A DNA stretch of 64,000 nt, from positions 124,001 through 188,000 of the forward strand of contig NZ_JOII01000017.1 of NCBI RefSeq assembly GCF_000719955.1, written 5' to 3'. Of the stretch, positions 52,453-61,904 are shown one piece after another. The DNA comes from Streptomyces albidoflavus (GTDB lineage Bacteria > Actinomycetota > Actinomycetes > Streptomycetales > Streptomycetaceae). The notes under the pieces are model-generated. The model was given only the letters and a program-made list of their open reading frames with translations, was not told the DNA's origin and searched no databases. The translations under genes were made by a program, and so were the position numbers. The first letter of the stretch is position 1. The number at the start of each line of letters is the position of its first letter.

Positions 52453-53664
52453 TCAGCCGGCCGCCGCCGCGAACCCCTTCTCCAGGCGTCTGAGCCCCTC
52501 GGCGATCTCGTCCGGGGTCTGCGTCACGAAGCAGAGCCGCAGCGTGCCGTGGTCGGGGCGGCCGGCGAAGAAGGGCGCGCCCGGCACGTACGCCACGTCG
52601 AAGCCGACCACGGTGCGCAGCAGGGCGGCGGTGTCGTGCCCCTCGGGCAGCCGCGCCCAGACGAACATGCCGCCCTGCGGGGTGGTCCACGTCGAACCGG
52701 CGGGCAGGGCGTCGGGCAGGCCCGCGAGGAGGGCGTCGCGGCGGGTGCCGTAGACGGCGGCGACGCGGGCGACGTGGGCGTCGAGGTCGTTGTCGGCGAG
52801 GTAGCGGGCGGCGGCCAGCTGGTTGAGGGTCGGGGTGTGCAGGTCGGTGCCCTCCTTGACCAGGGCGCAGGCGGCGCGCAGCGGGCGGGGCGCGCGCAGC
52901 CAGCCGAGCCGCAGCCCCGGCGCCATCACCTTGGAGAAGCTGCCGAGCAGCACGGTCCGGTCGGCCGCCTCGGGCAGCGAGGCGATCCACGGCAGCCGCT
53001 CCCCGGCGAACCGCAGCTCGCCGTACGGGTCGTCCTCGACGATCCACAGGCCGCGGCGGGCCGCGATCCGGGCGACCTCGCGGCGCCGGTCCGCGGTCAT
53101 GGTGCGGCCGGTCGGGTTCTGGAAGGTCGGCACGGTGTAGAGGAACTTGGGGCGCTCGCGGACCACCAGCTCCTCCAGGGCGGCCGGGTCGATCCCCTCG
53201 TCGTCGCAGGCCACCGGCACGATCCGGGCCCCGGCGAAGGCGAAGACCTGGAGCGCGGCCAGGTAGCAGGGGCTCTCCACCAGCACGGTGTCACCGGGCT
53301 CGATCAGCGCCTGCGCGACGAGGGACAGGCCCTGCTGCGAGCCGGTGGTGACCAGCACGTCGTCCGCCTCGGTGGCGAGGCCGCGCGCCGTCATCCGCCC
53401 GGCGAGCGCCCCGCGCAGCGCCGGCTCGCCCTCGGTCGTCGCGTACTGGAGCGCACGCGGCGCCTGCTCGGCCAGGACCGCCCGGAACGCCTCCGCGATC
53501 CCCTCGGCGTCGAACAGCTCCCGCGCCGGCAGCCCGCCCGCGAAGTTGATCACCTCGGGCCGCGCCGTCACCGCCAGGATGTCCCCGACCGGCGACCCCC
53601 CGCCGCCTACGGCCCGTCCCGCGAGCGGCGGCGTGGGAACGGTTGCGGCAGGGCTCAGCGACAT
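52453..53664 (-). CDS. PLP-dependent aminotransferase (LysN/MocR-type class I)
   Basis: 403 residues, aminotransferase class I/II fold. TGSQQGLSLVAQALIEPGD, PTFQNPTGRTMT and EDDPYGELRF are the conserved substrate and PLP contacts, and the PLP lysine is in LLGSFSKVMAPGLRLGW near residue 250. It is closest to the 2-aminoadipate/LysN group that also supplies the C-terminal domain of MocR regulators, but it has no N-terminal winged helix, so it acts as an enzyme. The real donor is not deducible. The ATG is at 53664, tail-to-tail with argS. Confidence 0.92.
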   Translation of the reverse strand: MSLSPAATVPTPPLAGRAVGGGGSPVGDILAVTARPEVINFAGGLPARELFDAEGIAEAFRAVLAEQAPRALQYATTEGEPALRGALAGRMTARGLATEADDVLVTTGSQQGLSLVAQALIEPGDTVLVESPCYLAALQVFAFAGARIVPVACDDEGIDPAALEELVVRERPKFLYTVPTFQNPTGRTMTADRRREVARIAARRGLWIVEDDPYGELRFAGERLPWIASLPEAADRTVLLGSFSKVMAPGLRLGWLRAPRPLRAACALVKEGTDLHTPTLNQLAAARYLADNDLDAHVARVAAVYGTRRDALLAGLPDALPAGSTWTTPQGGMFVWARLPEGHDTAALLRTVVGFDVAYVPGAPFFAGRPDHGTLRLCFVTQTPDEIAEGLRRLEKGFAAAAG

Positions 53665-53756
53665 GGGGCACTCCTCGTTCTGCGTACTCCGCCCGCGCCG
53701 GGGCGGCCTCCCCGCACTCTAGGAGCCCGCCATGTGGACACCCGGCCGCCCCTGGC

Positions 53757-55079
53757 CTATCCGGGCTGGTGCTCGCTCCACTCCGAGGCGCCGGGCGGGT
53801 AGTCGTACGCCGGCCGCCCGGCCGACGCGCTGGTCCGGAACGGCCGCCCCCGGTCGTCCACCCGGAACACCCCCTGCCGCTCCCCGCTCGACCACTCCAC
53901 CTCCAGGTACCAGCTGACGTCCCGCCCGCCGGTGTGCGCCGTGACCCGGAACATCTCCGGATCGCTCTCACTGATCTTGTACGGGAACGGGCGCTGCCCC
54001 TCGGCCGCGCGGGCGGCGGGGCTGCCCTGGTCGAGGTCGACGTCGAAGGTGCGCAGCGCGACCCCGCCGCCGCAGCCGACCCCGGTCCCGTAGTCGGTCC
54101 AGGGCAGCGGCTCACCGGTACGCACCACCCGCACGTGCAGCGCCTGGAGCACGACCGTCTCGCTCCCCTTCCCCTGGAGCGTCACCTCCACCACCTGCTC
54201 GTCCGCCGACACCGCCCCCATCGCCGCCACCCACGCGGGCGCGTCCTGCTCGACGGGCGGCGGCCGCACCGCGTCGGGCTCCCGGTCCACCAGGTACCGC
54301 TGACTGCACTGGTTCTCCCAGGCGTGCGCACGCACGGAGGCGTGGAAGGGGACGCCGGTGGGCGCGGGGGCGGCGGGCTTGCCGTCCGCCGTACTCCCCG
54401 GGGAGGCGCCGGGGGTGCCCGAGGGGGACGGGGACGCGGACGGCTTCCCCGACGCCGAGCCGGACGGGCTCGGGCTCGGGGACTCGGCCGCCTCCGGCGA
54501 GGCCACGGGTCCGCGTGCGGCTCCGGCTGCCTGTCCGGCATCGGCCCCGGCACCGTCGTCGACGAGGCGGCCGACGAGCAGGGCCGCGGTGGCGGCCACG
54601 GCGATCACACCGGCGGTGGCGGCGAGGATGAGGCGCCGGCGCGGGCGAGGGCGCGGGCGGGGGGCAGACGGGCTGTCCGGGGTCTCGTGGGTCTCCTGGG
54701 TGTCCGGAGTCTCCGGGCTCTTCGGGGTGTCGTCGGCGTCCGGCGGGTCGGCAGGCGTACCGGGATCGGCTGCCGGGGCGGCGCCCCCTGCCGCGCCTCC
54801 GACGCCCTTGCCCCGCTGCTCCCGCGCCGCGTCGGCGAGGATCCACCGCCGGTGCACCTCCACCAGCTCCTCCGGCGTCGCCCGGCAGAGGCGGGCGAAG
54901 CGGTTGAGGGGCGCGAAGTCGGCCGGTACGGCGTCCCCGTTGCAGTACCGGTGGAGCGTCGAGGCCGACAGATGCAGCCGCTTGCCGAGCGCCCCGTAAC
55001 TGAGCCCCGAACGCTCCTTGAGCGTGCTCAGCAGCGCGGCGAGCCGCTCCGCCTCCCCTGTGGAATCTGCGGTCCCCAC
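53757..55079 (-). CDS. XRE-type HTH protein with membrane anchor and extracytoplasmic domain
   Basis: About 440 residues. Residues 10-75 are an XRE helix-turn-helix (LKERSGLSYGALGKRLHLSASTLHRYCNGDAVP). After an acidic Pro/Asp linker one membrane helix (LILAATAGVIAVAATAALLV) crosses the membrane. A Ser/Pro-rich stalk leads to an outer domain of about 180 residues (HAWENQCSQRYLVDREPDAV, EVTLQGKGSETVVLQALHV). A protein of this build can sense an outside signal and act on DNA inside. It is divergent from a DUF4232 lipoprotein gene (167-base gap), a likely partner or target. GTG 55079 chosen for GGATGGGGAAC upstream. Confidence 0.85.
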   Translation of the reverse strand: MGTADSTGEAERLAALLSTLKERSGLSYGALGKRLHLSASTLHRYCNGDAVPADFAPLNRFARLCRATPEELVEVHRRWILADAAREQRGKGVGGAAGGAAPAADPGTPADPPDADDTPKSPETPDTQETHETPDSPSAPRPRPRPRRRLILAATAGVIAVAATAALLVGRLVDDGAGADAGQAAGAARGPVASPEAAESPSPSPSGSASGKPSASPSPSGTPGASPGSTADGKPAAPAPTGVPFHASVRAHAWENQCSQRYLVDREPDAVRPPPVEQDAPAWVAAMGAVSADEQVVEVTLQGKGSETVVLQALHVRVVRTGEPLPWTDYGTGVGCGGGVALRTFDVDLDQGSPAARAAEGQRPFPYKISESDPEMFRVTAHTGGRDVSWYLEVEWSSGERQGVFRVDDRGRPFRTSASAGRPAYDYPPGASEWSEHQPG

Positions 55080-55246
55080 CCGTTCCCCATCCCGTGATGC
55101 CGTTCCAGGGCACCCACGTTCCCGCAGGTCAGACCCTGTTTCACCGTTCCAGCGTCCCGTTCCCCCGGATCTTGCTGGCGGCCGGGACGAAACGCGCCGC
55201 AAGCTTCGGTCATCCAAGCACGCCGCACCGCTGAAAGGACGTCACC

Positions 55247-55981
55247 ATGACCGCCACGCCCCGCTCCCGCCGCCTGCGCACCCTCGCCGCCGCCCTCGTC
55301 ACCACCGCCGCCCTCTCCCTTACCGCCTGCCAGACCGGCACCGCCGACGCCACCGGAGTCGTCGACTCCACCCAGCCGCCGGCCCCGGGCACGGAGTCCA
55401 CCGAGAAGCAGTCCCCCGCCACCGGGACCGACTCGGACACCGCCGGAGCCTCCAACGACTCCGGCGACTCCAAGGGCTCCGATAGCTCCGGCAACTCCGT
55501 CAACTCCGGTAGCTCCGGCAAGGAGGCCACCCAGGTCGCCGACCGCAAGACCGCCAAGAAGACCACCTCCTGCACCGCCAAGGGCACCAAGGTGACCGTC
55601 ACCGACGCCCCCCGCCCGATCAACCACCTCCTGATCAAGGCCACCAACACCAGCGACACCACCTGCCACCTCTACTACGCCCCCTACCTCCGCTTCGACC
55701 AGGCCCAGTCCGCCGTCCCCTTCATCGAGGAGAGCAAGCCCCAGGCCGTCGTCACCCTCGAGCCCGGCGAGTCCGGCTACGCCGGCGTCCTCACCTCCAC
55801 CCCCGACGGCTCCCACCCCTACGACGCCACTTCCCTGACCCTCTACTACGCCGCCCGCTCCGGCCAGGGCTCCACCGGCGCCCCGTCCCACCCCGCCCTC
55901 CCCTTCGACTCGGTCCGCATCGACAGCAGCAACGCCGTCACCTACTGGCAGACCTCGGCGGCGGACGCGCTGATGTGGTGA
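55247..55981 (+). CDS. DUF4232-domain lipoprotein
   Basis: 244 residues. A basic N-terminus and hydrophobic core end in ALSLTAC (lipobox) near residue 28. A Ser/Gly/Asn-rich linker (SNDSGDSKGSDSSGNSVNSG) of about 60 residues follows. The C-terminal 130 residues match the DUF4232 beta-sandwich (INHLLIKATNTSDTTCHLYY, VVTLEPGESGYAGVLT) with one conserved Cys pair. These secreted proteins are of unknown function. It is divergent from the XRE-membrane gene, whose outer domain is also beta-rich. The ATG follows TGAAAGGACG. Terminator at 56006-56040. Confidence 0.92.
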   Translation: MTATPRSRRLRTLAAALVTTAALSLTACQTGTADATGVVDSTQPPAPGTESTEKQSPATGTDSDTAGASNDSGDSKGSDSSGNSVNSGSSGKEATQVADRKTAKKTTSCTAKGTKVTVTDAPRPINHLLIKATNTSDTTCHLYYAPYLRFDQAQSAVPFIEESKPQAVVTLEPGESGYAGVLTSTPDGSHPYDATSLTLYYAARSGQGSTGAPSHPALPFDSVRIDSSNAVTYWQTSAADALMW

Positions 55982-56005
55982 CCCCGGCCCCCGCAGCCAC
56001 GCGAA

Positions 56006-56040
56006 CGGCCCCGGCCCCTGCGGAGGGGGAGCCGGGGCCG
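56006..56040. terminator. Terminator, 10-bp stem
   Basis: CGGCCCCGGC (56006-56015) pairs with GCCGGGGCCG (56031-56040); the loop can pair further. It follows the DUF4232 gene and lies before the convergent acetyltransferase. Confidence 0.8.
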
Positions 56041-56108
56041 GCGCGCGGGACCGGCCCCTTCAGCCACCGGGCTGCACGTAGGCCACGGGCCACCGGACTC
56101 GGGCGGGA

Positions 56109-56597
56109 CTACGGGAGATCCTTGCGCAGCAACGTGCACATCGTCTCGTAGCGGCGCAGCGTCCCGTCCGGAGCTTGCTCTTCCCACGAGTCGGGCTGGC
56201 GGTCGTACGCGACATAGCCCAGGCGCTCGTACAGCGCCCGGGCCCGGGGGTTGTTCTCCTCCACGCCGAGTTCGGCGTGGCGCAGACCGCGGTTCCTGAT
56301 CCGAAGCTCCGCGGCCTGGACGAGGAAAGTGCCGATCCCGCACGACTGCAGGGCCGGCTGGACCGCCAGCTGCCACAGAGTGCCGACCCCCTCCTTCACC
56401 TGATAGTCCACGCCGCCCTTCGCGACGGGAATGTCCGTCGCGGGGCAGACCGCCAGGTAGTCGACCTCGCCGAGCCGAGCACGCTCCAACTGCCTCGCGA
56501 CGCCGGCCAGGTGGTGTGCGGACCCCGCCCATCCGCACGACGCGAGGTCCGCGTGCAGCAGATCGCGCGCCGACAGCTTCAACACCACGTCGGTCAT
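56109..56597 (-). CDS. GNAT-family N-acetyltransferase
   Basis: 162 residues. TLWQLAVQPALQSCGIGTFLVQAAE holds acetyl-CoA motif A (Q-S-C-G-I-G, a variant of Q-x-x-G-x-G), and LGVEENNPRARALYERLGYVAYDR is motif B, as in RimI-like enzymes. The ATG at 56597 is chosen because GGAGG lies eight bases upstream; a longer frame to 56663 has no similarity. The stretch up to 56753 has no gene. The substrate is unknown. Confidence 0.88.
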   Translation of the reverse strand: MTDVVLKLSARDLLHADLASCGWAGSAHHLAGVARQLERARLGEVDYLAVCPATDIPVAKGGVDYQVKEGVGTLWQLAVQPALQSCGIGTFLVQAAELRIRNRGLRHAELGVEENNPRARALYERLGYVAYDRQPDSWEEQAPDGTLRRYETMCTLLRKDLP

Positions 56598-56753
56598 CTT
56601 CACCGCCTCCGACCGGCCGGCATCCGCACCGGCCACCTGGAACGCAACACCGTTTCCCTCCACGCGCCGGGCAGGGCCCCGACGGGCTGCACAAGCGCCC
56701 CGGCCCCACCCGAAGGTGAGCGCCGGAGCCGCCCCGAGGTCAGCCGGTGTGGG

Positions 56754-57758
56754 TCACCCCAGCTTCCGCGCCACCTCGGTCGCCCAGTACGTCAGGATGA
56801 TCTGCGCCCCGGCGCGCTTGATCCCCGTCAGCGACTCCAGAATCGCCGCGTCCCGGTCGATCCACCCCCGCTGCGCCGCGGCCTCGATCATCGAGTACTC
56901 CCCGCTGATCTGGTAGGCCGCGACCGGTACGTCGGAGGCTTCGGCGACCTTGCTGAGGATGTCGAGGTAGGGGCCGGCCGGCTTGACCATGACCATGTCG
57001 GCGCCCTCCTGGAGGTCGAGGGCGAGTTCGCGGAGGGCGTCGCGGGCGCCGGCGGCGTCCTGCTGGTAGGTCTTGCGGTCGCCCTGGAGGGAGGAGCCGA
57101 CGGCCTCGCGGAAGGGGCCGTAGAAGGCCGAGGCGTACTTGACGGTGTAGGCGAGGATCGCGACGTCCTCGTGGCCGGTCTGGTCGAGGGCGTCGCGGAT
57201 GACGCCGACCTGGCCGTCCATCATGCCGCTGGGGCCGACCACGTGGGCGCCGGCGTCCGCCTGGACCTGGGCCATCTCGGCGTACCGCTCCAGGGTGGCG
57301 TCGTTGTCGATGCGGCCGTCGGCGGTCAGGACGCCGCAGTGGCCGTGGTCGGTGAACTCGTCGAGGCAGAGGTCGGACATGACCAGCAGGTCGTCGCCGA
57401 CCTCGGAGCGGACGTCGCGCAGCGCGAGCTGGAGGATGCCGTCGGGGTCGGTGCCGGCCGAGCCGACCGCGTCCTTCTTGGCGTCCTCGGGCACGCCGAA
57501 GAGCATGATGCCGGAGACGCCGGCGGCGACGGCCTCAGCTGCGGCCTTGCGGAGGGTGTCGCGGGTGTGCTGGTAGACGCCGGGCATGGAGCCGATCTCG
57601 ACCGGCTCGGAGATGTCCTCACGGACGAAGGCCGGCAGGACGAGGTCGGCCGGGTGGAGCCGGGTCTCGGCGACCATCCGGCGCATCACCGCGCTGCTCC
57701 GCAGCCTGCGGGGCCGGCTACCGGGGAACGATCCGTACGCACTCACGACCACAAACAC
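56754..57758 (-). CDS. hemB: Delta-aminolevulinic acid dehydratase (porphobilinogen synthase)
   Basis: 334 residues. It condenses two 5-aminolevulinate molecules to porphobilinogen. The metal loop reads [14 protein letters not shown]: first and third Cys ligands are kept but the middle Cys is Asp, a mix of the zinc (C-C-C) and magnesium (A-D-D) types. The two active-site lysines are in [13 protein letters not shown] and [13 protein letters not shown]. The exact start is unclear: GTG 57758 has CGGAG upstream, while GTG 57746 ([12 protein letters not shown]) gives a family-like N-terminus. It follows hemD by 110 bases, with a terminator-like hairpin between. Confidence 0.96.
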   Translation of the reverse strand: MFVVVSAYGSFPGSRPRRLRSSAVMRRMVAETRLHPADLVLPAFVREDISEPVEIGSMPGVYQHTRDTLRKAAAEAVAAGVSGIMLFGVPEDAKKDAVGSAGTDPDGILQLALRDVRSEVGDDLLVMSDLCLDEFTDHGHCGVLTADGRIDNDATLERYAEMAQVQADAGAHVVGPSGMMDGQVGVIRDALDQTGHEDVAILAYTVKYASAFYGPFREAVGSSLQGDRKTYQQDAAGARDALRELALDLQEGADMVMVKPAGPYLDILSKVAEASDVPVAAYQISGEYSMIEAAAQRGWIDRDAAILESLTGIKRAGAQIILTYWATEVARKLG

Positions 57759-57807
57759 CTACTCCGACGAACCGAGAACGGGACGGGCGCGCCGGGCGTG
57801 GAACGCG

Positions 57808-57841
57808 GGAGCGGGCCCACCCCAAAGGGTAGGCCCGCTCC
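57808..57841 (-). terminator. Terminator between hemD and hemB
   Basis: GGAGCGGGCC (57808-57817) pairs with GGCCCGCTCC (57832-57841), and ACCC/GGGT pair inside around CAAA. It ends the rex-hemACD transcript, or limits read-through into hemB. Confidence 0.8.
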
Positions 57842-57868
57842 GGTACGTCCTGGTTCAGCGCCCCCGCC

Positions 57869-59533
57869 TCACGAGGAGGAGGCGGCCCTGCGGCGCCGGG
57901 CGCCGGGGCGCCGCTCGCTGGGCCGGGCGACGCTCTCCCCGGCCTCCAGCGCTGCGGCCCTGCGCTCCGCGCCGAAGGAGGCGAGCGCCTCGGCCAGCTT
58001 GTGCACCGAGGGCTCGGGCGCCATCACGTCGACGCGCAGCCCGTGCTCCTCCGCCGTCTTGGCGGTGGCGGGCCCGATACAGGCGATGATCGTGACGTTG
58101 TGCGGCTTGCCCGCGATGCCGACCAGGTTGCGGACGGTCGAGGACGAGGTGAACAGGACCGCGTCGAAGCCGCCGCCCTTGATCGCCTCGCGGGTGTCGG
58201 CCGGCGGCGGCGAGGCGCGCACCGTCCGGTAGGCGGTGACGTCGTCCACCTCCCAGCCCAGCTCGATCAGCCCGGCCACCAGGGTCTCGGTGGCGATGTC
58301 GGCGCGCGGCAGGAACACCCGGTCGATCGGGTCGAAGACCGGGTCGTACGGCGGCCAGTCCTCCAGGAGCCCGGCCGCGGACTGCTCGCCCGAGGGGACG
58401 AGGTCGGGCTTGACGCCGAAGGCGATCAGCGCGGCCGCGGTCTGCTCGCCGACGGCGGCGACCTTGATGCCGGCGAAGGCCCGCGCGTCGAGCCCGTACT
58501 CCTCGAACTTCTCCCGGACCGCCTTGACCGCGTTGACGCTGGTGAACGCGATCCACTCGTAGCGTCCGGTGACCAGGCCCTTGACAGCCCGTTCCATCTG
58601 CTGCGGGGTGCGCGGCGGCTCGACGGCGATGGTCGGCACCTCGTGCGGCACCGCGCCGTAGGAGCGCAGCTGGTCGGAGAGCGAGGCCGCCTGTTCCTTG
58701 GTGCGCGGCACCAGGACCTTCCAGCCGAAGAGCGGCTTCGACTCGAACCAGGAGAGCTGGTCGCGGCGGGCCGGGGCGCAGTGCTCACCGACCACGGCTA
58801 TGACCGGACGGCCGCCGTCGGGCGAGGGCAGCACCTTGGCCTGCTTGAGGACCTGCGCGACGGTGCCGAGCGTCGCCTCCCAGGTCCGCTGGCGGGTGGT
58901 GGTCCCGGCGACGGTGAGCGTCATCGGGGTGTCGGGCTTGCGCCCGGCCGCCACCAGTTCGCCCGCCGTGGCCGCCGCCTGGTCGAGGCTGGTGGAGACG
59001 ACGACGGTTCCGTCGCTCGCGCCCAGCTCGGTCCAGCAGCGCTCGGTGGCGGTGCGCGCGTCCACGAACCGCACGTCGGCACCGGTCTCGTCGCGCAGCG
59101 GGATACCGGCGTACGCGGGGACGCCGACCGCCTCCGCGATGCCGGGGACCACCTCGAAGGTGACGCCCTCGGCGGCGCAGGCGAGCATCTCGCGGACGGC
59201 CTCGGAGTCGAGCCCCGGGTCGCCCTGGACGGCGCGCACGACCCGCTTTCCGGCCCGCGCGGCCCCCATGACAAGATTGGCGGCATCGCCGAATCGGCGG
59301 GCCTCCGCGGGGGTTGACGCCTCGTCAGCGGACAGTTGCGGCATGTCCGCGCCCGCCCTGGCATGCGCCCTGACGACGTCGAGCACCTGCTCCTCCGCGA
59401 CCAGGACGTCGGCCGCGGCCAGCGCCTCGACGGCGCGCAGAGTGAGAAGCCCCGGGTCGCCGGGACCGGCACCGAGGAAGGTGACGTGCCCATGGTCGGA
59501 GAACATTGAATTTACAGCGGTGGTGGGGCTCAA
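57869..59533 (-). CDS. hemD: Fused uroporphyrinogen-III C-methyltransferase/uroporphyrinogen-III synthase (HemD)
   Basis: 554 residues, two enzymes in one chain. Residues about 15-255 are an SAM uroporphyrinogen methyltransferase domain (VTFLGAGPGDPGLLTLRAVE, then VVPGIAEAVGVPAYAGIPL, and VAGTTTRQRTWEATLGTV). Residues 265-525 are uroporphyrinogen-III synthase (FGWKVLVPRTKEQAASLSDQL, IAFTSVNAVKAV, FTSSSTVRNLV). The first makes precorrin-2 for sirohaem/B12, the second ring-closes hydroxymethylbilane. The TTG start overlaps the hemC stop (TTGA). A basic C-terminal tail (RRPGARRRRAASSS) is unusual but typical of streptomycetes. Confidence 0.95.
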   Translation of the reverse strand: MSPTTAVNSMFSDHGHVTFLGAGPGDPGLLTLRAVEALAAADVLVAEEQVLDVVRAHARAGADMPQLSADEASTPAEARRFGDAANLVMGAARAGKRVVRAVQGDPGLDSEAVREMLACAAEGVTFEVVPGIAEAVGVPAYAGIPLRDETGADVRFVDARTATERCWTELGASDGTVVVSTSLDQAAATAGELVAAGRKPDTPMTLTVAGTTTRQRTWEATLGTVAQVLKQAKVLPSPDGGRPVIAVVGEHCAPARRDQLSWFESKPLFGWKVLVPRTKEQAASLSDQLRSYGAVPHEVPTIAVEPPRTPQQMERAVKGLVTGRYEWIAFTSVNAVKAVREKFEEYGLDARAFAGIKVAAVGEQTAAALIAFGVKPDLVPSGEQSAAGLLEDWPPYDPVFDPIDRVFLPRADIATETLVAGLIELGWEVDDVTAYRTVRASPPPADTREAIKGGGFDAVLFTSSSTVRNLVGIAGKPHNVTIIACIGPATAKTAEEHGLRVDVMAPEPSVHKLAEALASFGAERRAAALEAGESVARPSERRPGARRRRAASSS

Positions 59534-60501
59534 AGTGCTCGCTCCCCCATCAGACCGGCCGCACCCTTGGCCAGCATCTCGGCAGCGAGTTCGGTGCCGA
59601 GCGCGGCCGCCTCGTCATGCGTCGTGGGCACGGGACCGGTGGTGGACAGCTGCACCAGCGCGGAACCGTCGGGCGAACCGACGACTCCCCGCAGGCGCAT
59701 TTCCTTGACAACCTGCCCGTCGGCCAGAAGGTCGGCCAGCGCACCCACAGGGGCGCTGCAACCGGCCTCCAGGGCAGCGAGCAGGGAACGCTCCGCGGTG
59801 ACGGCGGCCCGGGTCGCCGGGTCGTCGAGCTCCGCGAGCACGGCGGCGAGCGGCAGCCCGTCGGCCTCATGGCCGGCGGCGCACTCGATCGCCAGGGCCC
59901 CCTGGCCGGGGGCGGGCAGAATCGTGTCGACCGAGAGGTACTCGGTCACCTCGTCGCTCCTGCCGACACGGTGCAGCCCGGCCGCGGCGAGAACCACCGC
60001 GTCCAGCTCACCGCTGCGGACGAAACCGATGCGGGTGTCGATGTTCCCCCGGATCGGCACGGTCTCGATCGCCATCCGGTGCCCGCGGGCGTACGCGTTG
60101 AGCTGCGCCATGCGCCGGGGCGAACCGGTGCCGACGCGCGCCCCCTCGGGCAGCTCCTCGAAGCGGAGCCCGTCGCGGGCGATCAGCACGTCGCGCGGGT
60201 CCTCGCGGGGCGGTACGGCGGCCAGGACGAGCTCGTCCGGCTGGGCCGTCGGCAGGTCCTTGAGCGAGTGCACCGCGAAGTCCACCTCCCCGCGCACCAG
60301 CGCCTCGCGCAGGGCGGCGACGAAGACGCCGGTGCCCCCGATCTGCGCCAGGTGCTCGCGGGAGGTGTCGCCGTACGTCGTGATCTCCACCAGCTCGACG
60401 GGCCGCCCCGTCAGCTGGTGGACGGCGTCGGCCACCTGTCCGGACTGGGCCATGGCGAGCTTGCTGCGCCTGGTCCCGAGTCGCAATGCCTTCTCGGTCA
60501 T
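59530..60501 (-). CDS. hemC: Hydroxymethylbilane synthase
   Basis: 323 residues. It polymerises four porphobilinogens into hydroxymethylbilane. The dipyrromethane cofactor is bound to the Cys in LLAALEAGCSAPVGALA near residue 250. LRLGTRRSKLAMAQSGQVAD and VDFAVHSLKDLPT (Lys/Asp catalytic) are intact, as is GTGSPRRMAQL. It overlaps hemA upstream (ATGA) and hemD downstream (TTGA), so it is the central gene of a translationally coupled operon. It is somewhat longer than the E. coli enzyme. Confidence 0.97.
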   Translation of the reverse strand: MTEKALRLGTRRSKLAMAQSGQVADAVHQLTGRPVELVEITTYGDTSREHLAQIGGTGVFVAALREALVRGEVDFAVHSLKDLPTAQPDELVLAAVPPREDPRDVLIARDGLRFEELPEGARVGTGSPRRMAQLNAYARGHRMAIETVPIRGNIDTRIGFVRSGELDAVVLAAAGLHRVGRSDEVTEYLSVDTILPAPGQGALAIECAAGHEADGLPLAAVLAELDDPATRAAVTAERSLLAALEAGCSAPVGALADLLADGQVVKEMRLRGVVGSPDGSALVQLSTTGPVPTTHDEAAALGTELAAEMLAKGAAGLMGERAL

Positions 60502-61904
60502 GACCGGTCTCGATTCAGGTCGTCCGTGGTGGTGCGGGCGGGCGCGGCGCTGTCGCCGCGCGCCCCGTGGTCGGCCCGGCTGACGGCCGCGACCGTCTGC
60601 GGGTCGAGGTCGAAGAGGGTCCGCAGGGCGTCGGCGTATCCGGCGCCCCCGGGCTCTCCGGCCAGTTGCTTGACCCGCACGGTCGGAGCGTGCAGGAGCT
60701 TGTCGACGACGCGGCGGACGGCCTGCGTGATCTCCGCCTGCTCGCGTTCGCCGAGGTCGGGGAGGCGGCCGCGGAGCCGCCCCATCTCGCCGGCCACCAC
60801 GTCGGCGGCCATGGTGCGCAGGGCGACCACGGTCGGCGTGATGTGGGCGGCGCGCTGGGCCGCGCCGAAGGCGGCGACCTCCTCGGAGACGAGGGTGCGG
60901 ACCGCGTCCACGTCGGCGGCCATCGGGGCGTCGGCGGACGCCTCGGCGAGGGATTCGATGTCGACCAGGCGGGCGCCGGCGACGCGGTGCACGGCGGCGT
61001 CCACGTCGCGCGGCATCGCCAGGTCGAGCAGGGTCAGCGGGTCGCCGTCGGTGCGCCCGGCGACCGCGGCGGCGACCGCCTCGGCGGTGAGGACGAGGCC
61101 GGTGGCTCCGGTGCAGGAGACGGCGATGTCGGCGCGGGCCAGCTCGCCACTGACCGAGGCCATCGGCACGGCGCGGGCGGCGAAGCCCTCGGCGGCCGCG
61201 GCCCCGCCGGGCTGGGCGAGGATCTCGGCGAGCCGCTCGGCGCGCTCCAGGGTGCGGTTGGCGACCACGATCTCCTGGACCCCGGCGCGGGCCAGGGTGG
61301 CGGCGGCCAGCGAGGACATCGAGCCGGCGCCGATGATCAGCGCGCGCTTCTTGGCGGCCCAGTCGGCGACCTGCTCGCCCTGGGCCAGCTGCTCCAGGCC
61401 GAAGGTGACCAGGGACTGCCCGGCGCGGTCGATGCCGGTCTCGCTGTGGGCGCGCTTGCCGACCCGCAGGGACTGCTGGAACAGGTCGTTCAGCAGCCGC
61501 CCGGCGGTGTGCAGCCGCTGCGCGGTGGCGAGGGAGTCCTTGATCTGCCCGAGGATCTGCCCCTCCCCGACCACCATCGAGTCCAGCCCGCAGGCCACCG
61601 AGAACAGGTGGTGGACGGCGCGGTCCTCGTAGTGGACGTAGAGGTACGGCGTGAGTTCGTCGAGGCCGACCCCGCTGTGCCGGGCGAGCAGGGTGGAGAC
61701 CTCGGCGACGCCGGCGTGGAACTTGTCCACGTCGGCGTAGAGCTCGATGCGGTTGCAGGTGGCGAGGACGGACGCCTCGGTGACGGGCTCGACGGCGAGC
61801 GCGTCCTGGAGGAGCTTGGCCTGGGCGTCGGCGCTCAGCGCGGCGCGTTCCAGGATGCTCACCGGCGCGCTGCGGTGGCTCAGCCCCACGACGAGAAGGC
61901 TCAT
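60498..61904 (-). CDS. hemA: Glutamyl-tRNA reductase
   Basis: 468 residues. It reduces glutamyl-tRNA to glutamate-1-semialdehyde, the first step of the C5 haem route. The nucleophilic Cys is in SVLATCNRIELYADVD near residue 50. The NADPH-binding GAGSMSSLAAATLARAG is at about 190, and the C-terminal dimerisation helices follow. CGLDSMVVGEGQILGQIKDS is a further signature. The ATG overlaps the rex stop by four bases, placing it under Rex control together with hemC and hemD. Confidence 0.97.
   Translation of the reverse strand: MSLLVVGLSHRSAPVSILERAALSADAQAKLLQDALAVEPVTEASVLATCNRIELYADVDKFHAGVAEVSTLLARHSGVGLDELTPYLYVHYEDRAVHHLFSVACGLDSMVVGEGQILGQIKDSLATAQRLHTAGRLLNDLFQQSLRVGKRAHSETGIDRAGQSLVTFGLEQLAQGEQVADWAAKKRALIIGAGSMSSLAAATLARAGVQEIVVANRTLERAERLAEILAQPGGAAAAEGFAARAVPMASVSGELARADIAVSCTGATGLVLTAEAVAAAVAGRTDGDPLTLLDLAMPRDVDAAVHRVAGARLVDIESLAEASADAPMAADVDAVRTLVSEEVAAFGAAQRAAHITPTVVALRTMAADVVAGEMGRLRGRLPDLGEREQAEITQAVRRVVDKLLHAPTVRVKQLAGEPGGAGYADALRTLFDLDPQTVAAVSRADHGARGDSAAPARTTTDDLNRDRS

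Noticed and set aside
55028..55891. Gly/Val/Leu-rich minus-strand frame opposite the DUF4232 gene
   Set aside because: Third-position bias and family similarity clearly support the plus-strand lipoprotein; the other is a mirror.
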